Shown: in pieces, positions 60,524 to 64,000 of the stretch
How the letters are laid out: every line of letters starts with the position of its first letter
Numbering within the stretch: the stretch's first letter is position 1
DNA from: Kribbella soli
Lineage (GTDB): Bacteria; Actinomycetota; Actinomycetes; Propionibacteriales; Kribbellaceae
Length of the DNA stretch: 64,000 nucleotides
Direction of reading: 5' to 3'
NCBI RefSeq assembly: GCF_004331345.1
Contig: NZ_SJJZ01000003.1
Coordinates: 806,001-870,000, forward strand
Program-made: the position numbers and the translations under genes
The notes under the pieces: model-generated
Told to the model about the DNA's origin: nothing
What the model saw: only the letters and a program-made list of their open reading frames with translations
The model's database searches: none

Positions 60524-60841
60524 GTAGCGGATCTCCAGCATGGCGCAGCCGGTCCCGGTGCGATAGGGACCGTGCGGCATCCCCGGCGGCCGGCACGCGT
60601 AGTCGCCGGGTCCGAACGTCTGGTCGAGGGTGAGATCGGTCAGCTCACCCTCGAGCAGGTAGACCTCCTCGACGTACTCGTGCCGGATGACCTCGGCGCC
60701 GGACGCCGTACCGGGCGCCCAGCGCGCGAGCCTCGTCAGCGTGCCGTCGGCGTCTTCACTGAGCACCTTCTGCGTGATGCCGCCGCCGGCGTCGGTCCAC
60801 GCGAGGCCGGCGGTCGCGAAGAATTCCTTCTGTTCCTTCAC
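60512..60841 (-). CDS. Small cupin-domain protein
   Basis: 109 residues, one cupin barrel: RHEYVEEVYLLEGELTDLTL contains H-E-x5-E-like metal ligands, and PGDYACRPPGMPHGPY the second His motif. Probably a metal-binding enzyme such as a ChrR-like or mannose-isomerase-like cupin. GTG at 60841, one base after the DUF2848 gene, so both form an operon. Function unknown. Confidence 0.85.
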   Translation of the reverse strand: MKEQKEFFATAGLAWTDAGGGITQKVLSEDADGTLTRLARWAPGTASGAEVIRHEYVEEVYLLEGELTDLTLDQTFGPGDYACRPPGMPHGPYRTGTGCAMLEIRYSAR

Positions 60842-60842
60842 G

Positions 60843-61514
60843 TCAGTCCCAGGCCGGGGCGAGTTGCTCGATCGAGTACACGACGCGGCTGGTCAGGCCG
60901 CGCGGGTCGGTGAGCTCCACCCGCCACGCGTCGGCGAACTGGTCGACGCCCGGGATCATCGGAATCGTGCCGCTGAGCAGCACGGTGCCCGGGACCAGGC
61001 GGTCGCCGAGCTCCTTCAGCCAGTACGACGGCGGCAGCAACTGAGCGAGCGTGCCGTCCTGGATCAGCTGCTCGGTGTCGCCGTGCCGGACCCACGCCTT
61101 CAAGGTGAACCGGTCGAGTTCGTCCTCGATCTCCGTGAGCGGCCAGGCGACGTCACCGAGCAGGTCCGGCGCGGATTGCTTGCTCCAGGCAACACCGTGC
61201 ACCTCGAGCGCCCGGTCGGTGTGATCGCACGCGGCCGTGAGCAGGACATCGTCCTCGCCGACCACCAGCGCCCACTCGGCCTCACCCGATGTCTTGGCGT
61301 GGGCGACCTGGACGACCTCCGGCCTGCCGACCAGTGACGCGGACAGTGGGTACAGCGTCGGGATACGGCGCGGAGCCGGTACGCCGAGCTCGGCCAGCTC
61401 GTCCACGTGGTGCTGGACCTGCGCGGTGTCCCGGCCGGCGTAGCCCGCGTTCAACGCGTAGCGGACAGCGATCGCCCGCTCACTCCCGTCGGGCAAGGTG
61501 AACCGCATCGTCAT
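60843..61514 (-). CDS. DUF2848 family protein
   Basis: 223 residues. The start MRFTLPDGSERAIAVRYALN with AGYAGRDTAQVQHHVDELAE, and later PGTVLLSGTIPMIPG, are typical of DUF2848, which resembles fumarylacetoacetate hydrolase-like folds. Such genes often sit near amidase or transporter genes, suggesting a small-molecule catabolic role. ATG at 61514 behind GGAGG. It diverges from the MFS gene across an 89-bp gap with a GTATAC site. Confidence 0.85.
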   Translation of the reverse strand: MTMRFTLPDGSERAIAVRYALNAGYAGRDTAQVQHHVDELAELGVPAPRRIPTLYPLSASLVGRPEVVQVAHAKTSGEAEWALVVGEDDVLLTAACDHTDRALEVHGVAWSKQSAPDLLGDVAWPLTEIEDELDRFTLKAWVRHGDTEQLIQDGTLAQLLPPSYWLKELGDRLVPGTVLLSGTIPMIPGVDQFADAWRVELTDPRGLTSRVVYSIEQLAPAWD

Positions 61515-61559
61515 CAGGTTCCTCCAGAATTTCTTCAATCAGCGCTTGCGTGAACACGT

Positions 61560-61570
61560 CGTATACAACG
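61560..61570. promoter_or_regulatory. GTATAC operator candidate in the DUF2848/MFS divergent gap
   Basis: CGTATACAACG has the palindromic core GTATAC, also found at 63549-63556 directly before the GntR gene start. It lies between the two divergent starts and may be bound by that regulator. Confidence 0.5.
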
Positions 61571-61603
61571 AGTATGGGGCATCCCCTCAAGGAGGTCCAC
61601 CCG

Positions 61604-62917
61604 ATGTCCAGCGCCCCGCCCTCTGCGCAGCCCTCTCCCCCCGATCGCCGCGGTCTGTACAAGGCCTTCGCCGCGAGCCTGTCCGGCACGTCGCTGGAGT
61701 GGTACGACTTCGCCGTCTACAGCTCCGCCGCCGCCCTCGTCTTCGGCGACCTGTTCTTCCCCGGCAGCGACCCGCTGACCGGGACGCTGCAGGCCTTCGC
61801 GACCTACGCGGTCGGGTACGTCGCGCGCCCGCTCGGCGGCATCTTCTTCGGCCGGCTCGGGGACGTGATCGGCCGCAAGCGCGTGCTGGTCGCCACTCTG
61901 CTACTGATCGGCGTGGCCACGTTCTGCATCGGCCTGCTGCCGACGCACGCTCAAGCCGGCGCCGTCGCACCGACCCTCCTGGTCGTACTCCGCTTCGCAC
62001 AGGGCGTGGGGGTAGGCGGCGAGTGGGGTGGAGCCGTTCTGCTCAGCAGTGAGTTCAGCGAGGCCGGACAACGTGGCTTCTGGGCGTCAGCCGCCCAGGT
62101 CGGGCCGCCGCTCGGGACCTTGCTGGCGAACGGCGTACTGGCTGTTCTGGCCGGAGGGTTGTCCGAGGACGCGTTCCTGAGCTGGGGATGGCGGGTCGCC
62201 TTCCTGCTGTCCGCAGTACTGGTCGCCTTCGGTCTGCTGATCCGTTCCAGGCTGGAGGAAACGCCGGTGTTCCGCGAGCTCGAGGCGCGGGGCGATCGGC
62301 CGACCGCTCCGGTCTCCGAGGTGCTACGGACCCAGACCCGGCCGCTGATTGCGGCGATCCTGGCTCGGGTGGGGCCGGACGTGCTCTATGCAATGTTCGC
62401 GGTATTCGTCCTCACGTATGCGACCAAGGAACTGGGCATGAGTCGTGGCGAGGCGGTGACCGCCGTACTGGTCGGTTCTGCGCTGCAGGTCGTGATGATT
62501 CCCTGGTCCGGTTGGCTTTCGGACCGGTACGGGCGTCGCACGGTGTACGCAATCGGTGCGGTCGGCGGTGCCGTGTGGAGCGTGGTCTTCTTCGCCATGG
62601 CGTCGTCGCTGGCGACTGTGTTGCCAGGTGTGGTGATCGGGCTGGTGTTCCACTCGCTGATGTACGGGCCGCAGGCCGCGTTCGTATCGGAGCAGTTCAC
62701 CGCGCGGCTGCGGTACACCGGGAGCTCGCTGGCCTACACGTTCGCCGGGGTGATCGGTGGTGCGCTGGCGCCGCTGGCGTTCACGTACTTCCTCGCCAAG
62801 GCGGGCACGGGGTACGTGATCGCGGCGTACATCATTGTGGCGTGCTCGATCACCCTCGTCGGCCTCCGCCTCGGCCGGGCCGTGCAGGAGGAGTCCCTTG
62901 CCCTCAGCCCTGCATGA
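61604..62917 (+). CDS. MFS transporter, metabolite:H+ symporter (MHS) type
   Basis: 437 residues, 12 helices expected. The MHS mark SGTSLEWYDFAVYSSAAALV, the inter-helix motif GRLGDVIGRKRV (about 84-95) and RFAQGVGVGGEWGGAVL are clear. It probably imports a carboxylate or similar with protons. I chose ATG at 61604 behind AAGGAGG; the longer frame from 61550 contains the operator. Its end overlaps the GntR gene by 14 bp. Confidence 0.92.
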   Translation: MSSAPPSAQPSPPDRRGLYKAFAASLSGTSLEWYDFAVYSSAAALVFGDLFFPGSDPLTGTLQAFATYAVGYVARPLGGIFFGRLGDVIGRKRVLVATLLLIGVATFCIGLLPTHAQAGAVAPTLLVVLRFAQGVGVGGEWGGAVLLSSEFSEAGQRGFWASAAQVGPPLGTLLANGVLAVLAGGLSEDAFLSWGWRVAFLLSAVLVAFGLLIRSRLEETPVFRELEARGDRPTAPVSEVLRTQTRPLIAAILARVGPDVLYAMFAVFVLTYATKELGMSRGEAVTAVLVGSALQVVMIPWSGWLSDRYGRRTVYAIGAVGGAVWSVVFFAMASSLATVLPGVVIGLVFHSLMYGPQAAFVSEQFTARLRYTGSSLAYTFAGVIGGALAPLAFTYFLAKAGTGYVIAAYIIVACSITLVGLRLGRAVQEESLALSPA

Positions 62918-63542
62918 GGACCGAGCCCGTGGTGCCGAGATGGCTGAGGATCGCCTTCTCGGCCGCGGCCGGATCACCGCCGGCCAGGCCGTCGACGATG
63001 GCCTGGTGCTCGGCGAGGACGTCCTGCCGGCGGGTCGCGCTGCGCTGCAGGGCGACGACGCCGAGGAGCACGTGCTTGGACCGCAGGTTCTCGTACAGCC
63101 GGCCGAGCACGGAGTTGCCGCCGGCCGCGACCAGGAGCGCGTGGAACTGGCTGTCCAGCTCGATGAACGCCTTCGCGTCGCCCTGCGCGACGATCGCCCG
63201 CTGCTGCTCGAGGACGCTCGTCATCGCCTCGACCGGGGCAGCGTCGGCCGCAAGAGAAGTCGACGCGGCCCAGCACTCGATCACGCCGCGGGCCTGCATC
63301 AGTTCGGCGATCTCGCGGCCGGGCAGTGGCGCGACGAACGCCCCGCGGTGCGGCACGAGCTGGACCAGGTCCTCGGCGGCGAGCATCAGCAACGCCTCGC
63401 GGACCGGCGTACGCGAAATGCCGACCTCGGTGGCGACGACCTGCTCGTTGATGAACGTCCCCGACACGGCCGGGTCGCTCAGCACCGTCCCCCGCAGATA
63501 CTGATAGGCACGATCCCGGCCGGAGTCCCCACTCAATTGCAT
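62904..63542 (-). CDS. GntR family regulator, FCD (FadR-like) subfamily
   Basis: 212 residues. Winged helix with VATEVGISRTPVREALLML (about 38-56) and HRGAFVAPL wing; FCD domain 75-205 with metal-type ligands in ELDSQFHALLV and VLAEHQAIVDGL. It senses a small carboxylate and controls neighbours. ATG at 63542 has only 7 bp to the GTATAC site, which points to autorepression. Convergent with the MFS gene. Confidence 0.92.
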   Translation of the reverse strand: MQLSGDSGRDRAYQYLRGTVLSDPAVSGTFINEQVVATEVGISRTPVREALLMLAAEDLVQLVPHRGAFVAPLPGREIAELMQARGVIECWAASTSLAADAAPVEAMTSVLEQQRAIVAQGDAKAFIELDSQFHALLVAAGGNSVLGRLYENLRSKHVLLGVVALQRSATRRQDVLAEHQAIVDGLAGGDPAAAEKAILSHLGTTGSVLMQG

Positions 63543-63548
63543 ACCCAA

Positions 63549-63556
63549 TGTATACA
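63549..63556. promoter_or_regulatory. TGTATACA operator candidate before the GntR and hydrolase genes
   Basis: Perfect 8-bp palindrome in the 29-bp gap between the divergent GntR and carbon-nitrogen hydrolase starts; a GCATAC half-site lies just beyond at 63539. Shares GTATACA with 61561. Confidence 0.55.
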
Positions 63557-63571
63557 GCTTCGGAGGTTCTG

Positions 63572-64000
63572 ATGACAGCCCTGCACGTGGCCGCGGCCCA
63601 GATCAGCAGCGGGCCGGACCCGGTCGCCAACCTGACCACCGCGACCGACGCGGTCCGGCAGGCGGCCGCCGACGGCGCCGAGCTCATCATCCTGCCCGAA
63701 GCCACGTCGGCCTGTTTCGGGACCGACCTGCGCTCGATCGCCGAGCCGTTGGACGGACCGTTCGCCACCGGTCTGCGGAAGGTCGCGGCGGACGCCGGGG
63801 TCGTGGTGGTCGCCGGCCTGTTCGAGCCGTCCGAGGACGGACGGGTGCACAACACGCTGCTCGTCACGGGACCTGGCGTGGAAGCGTCGTACCGGAAGAT
63901 CCACCTGTACGACGCGTTCGGGTCGCGCGAGTCGGACACTGTTGCACCGGGCAACGAGCTGGTGGCGTTCGGCCTGCGGGACGTGACGATCGGGCTGGCG
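63572..64000 (+). CDS. Carbon-nitrogen hydrolase (nitrilase superfamily), N-terminal part
   Basis: First 143 residues; the end is outside the window. The catalytic Glu is in IILPEATS (E43) and the catalytic Lys in YRKIHLYDAFG (K109); the Cys would follow beyond the edge. The family cleaves amides or nitriles. ATG at 63572 behind CGGAGG. It diverges from the GntR gene and probably belongs to the same regulon as the MFS and DUF2848 genes. Confidence 0.9.
   Translation, partial: MTALHVAAAQISSGPDPVANLTTATDAVRQAAADGAELIILPEATSACFGTDLRSIAEPLDGPFATGLRKVAADAGVVVVAGLFEPSEDGRVHNTLLVTGPGVEASYRKIHLYDAFGSRESDTVAPGNELVAFGLRDVTIGLA

Noticed and set aside
1..64000. tRNA, rRNA, integrase, transposase or prophage genes
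   Set aside because: I looked for cloverleaf ends, rRNA cores and recombinase motifs on both strands and found none I could support.

Overview
The window is high-GC chromosomal DNA from an actinobacterium. It has GTG starts, four-base ATGA/GTGA gene overlaps, a PspA/PspAA pair, a DUF3043 protein and a cobalamin-riboswitch ECF operon of the SCO2322 type. The overall look fits Propionibacteriales such as Kribbella, but nothing here fixes the genus. I saw no rRNA, tRNA, CRISPR array, phage or transposase gene.

Bases 1-37126 form a large exopolysaccharide (EPS) locus with two arms leaving a shared promoter region (17894-18050) that carries a 10-bp-arm palindrome. The minus-strand arm (17893 down to 1) starts with a sugar-nucleotide cassette: SDR, C-methyltransferase, glucose-1-phosphate cytidylyltransferase-like enzyme, LmbE deacetylase, a second degenerate C-methyltransferase, RmlC-like epimerase and class III aminotransferase. 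It continues with glycosyltransferases, a pyruvyltransferase, two Wzx-like flippases, an Fe(II)/2-oxoglutarate dioxygenase, a priming glycosylphosphotransferase (GPT), the GDP-fucose genes gmd and fcl, and a WecG/TagA transferase. The plus-strand arm (18051-34942) carries a methyltransferase, a GDP-mannose 6-dehydrogenase-like enzyme, a GT4, asnB, a two-domain oxidoreductase, a heparinase-like lyase, two Wzz-like proteins, a Wzy-like polymerase, another GT4, a beta-helix protein and a small unknown protein. Facing it on the minus strand is a second GPT, apparently co-transcribed with an ECF sigma factor. Two GPTs and two flippases suggest that two glycans are made or were merged.

Bases 37405-40501 are housekeeping: pspA-pspAA, DUF3043, an aldo/keto reductase and a 69-residue protein. 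Bases 40518-46366 are a B12-riboswitch operon: SCO2322-like protein, EcfT, fused EcfA1A2, an S component, CobU and CobS, probably for corrinoid uptake and cobinamide salvage. A 150-nt palindrome built of 21-nt repeats (46419-46568) follows.

Bases 46731-51267 are a ROK regulator and a sugar ABC transporter, with candidate operators and an intercistronic hairpin. Bases 51344-57468 (minus) are a peptide/opine-type ABC transporter in the order permease C, binding protein, permease B, ATPase D, ATPase F. Bases 57820-64000 carry gcvT, pepA, a cupin, a DUF2848 protein, an MHS-type MFS transporter, a GntR/FCD regulator with GTATAC sites at two promoters, and the start of a carbon-nitrogen hydrolase cut by the window edge.
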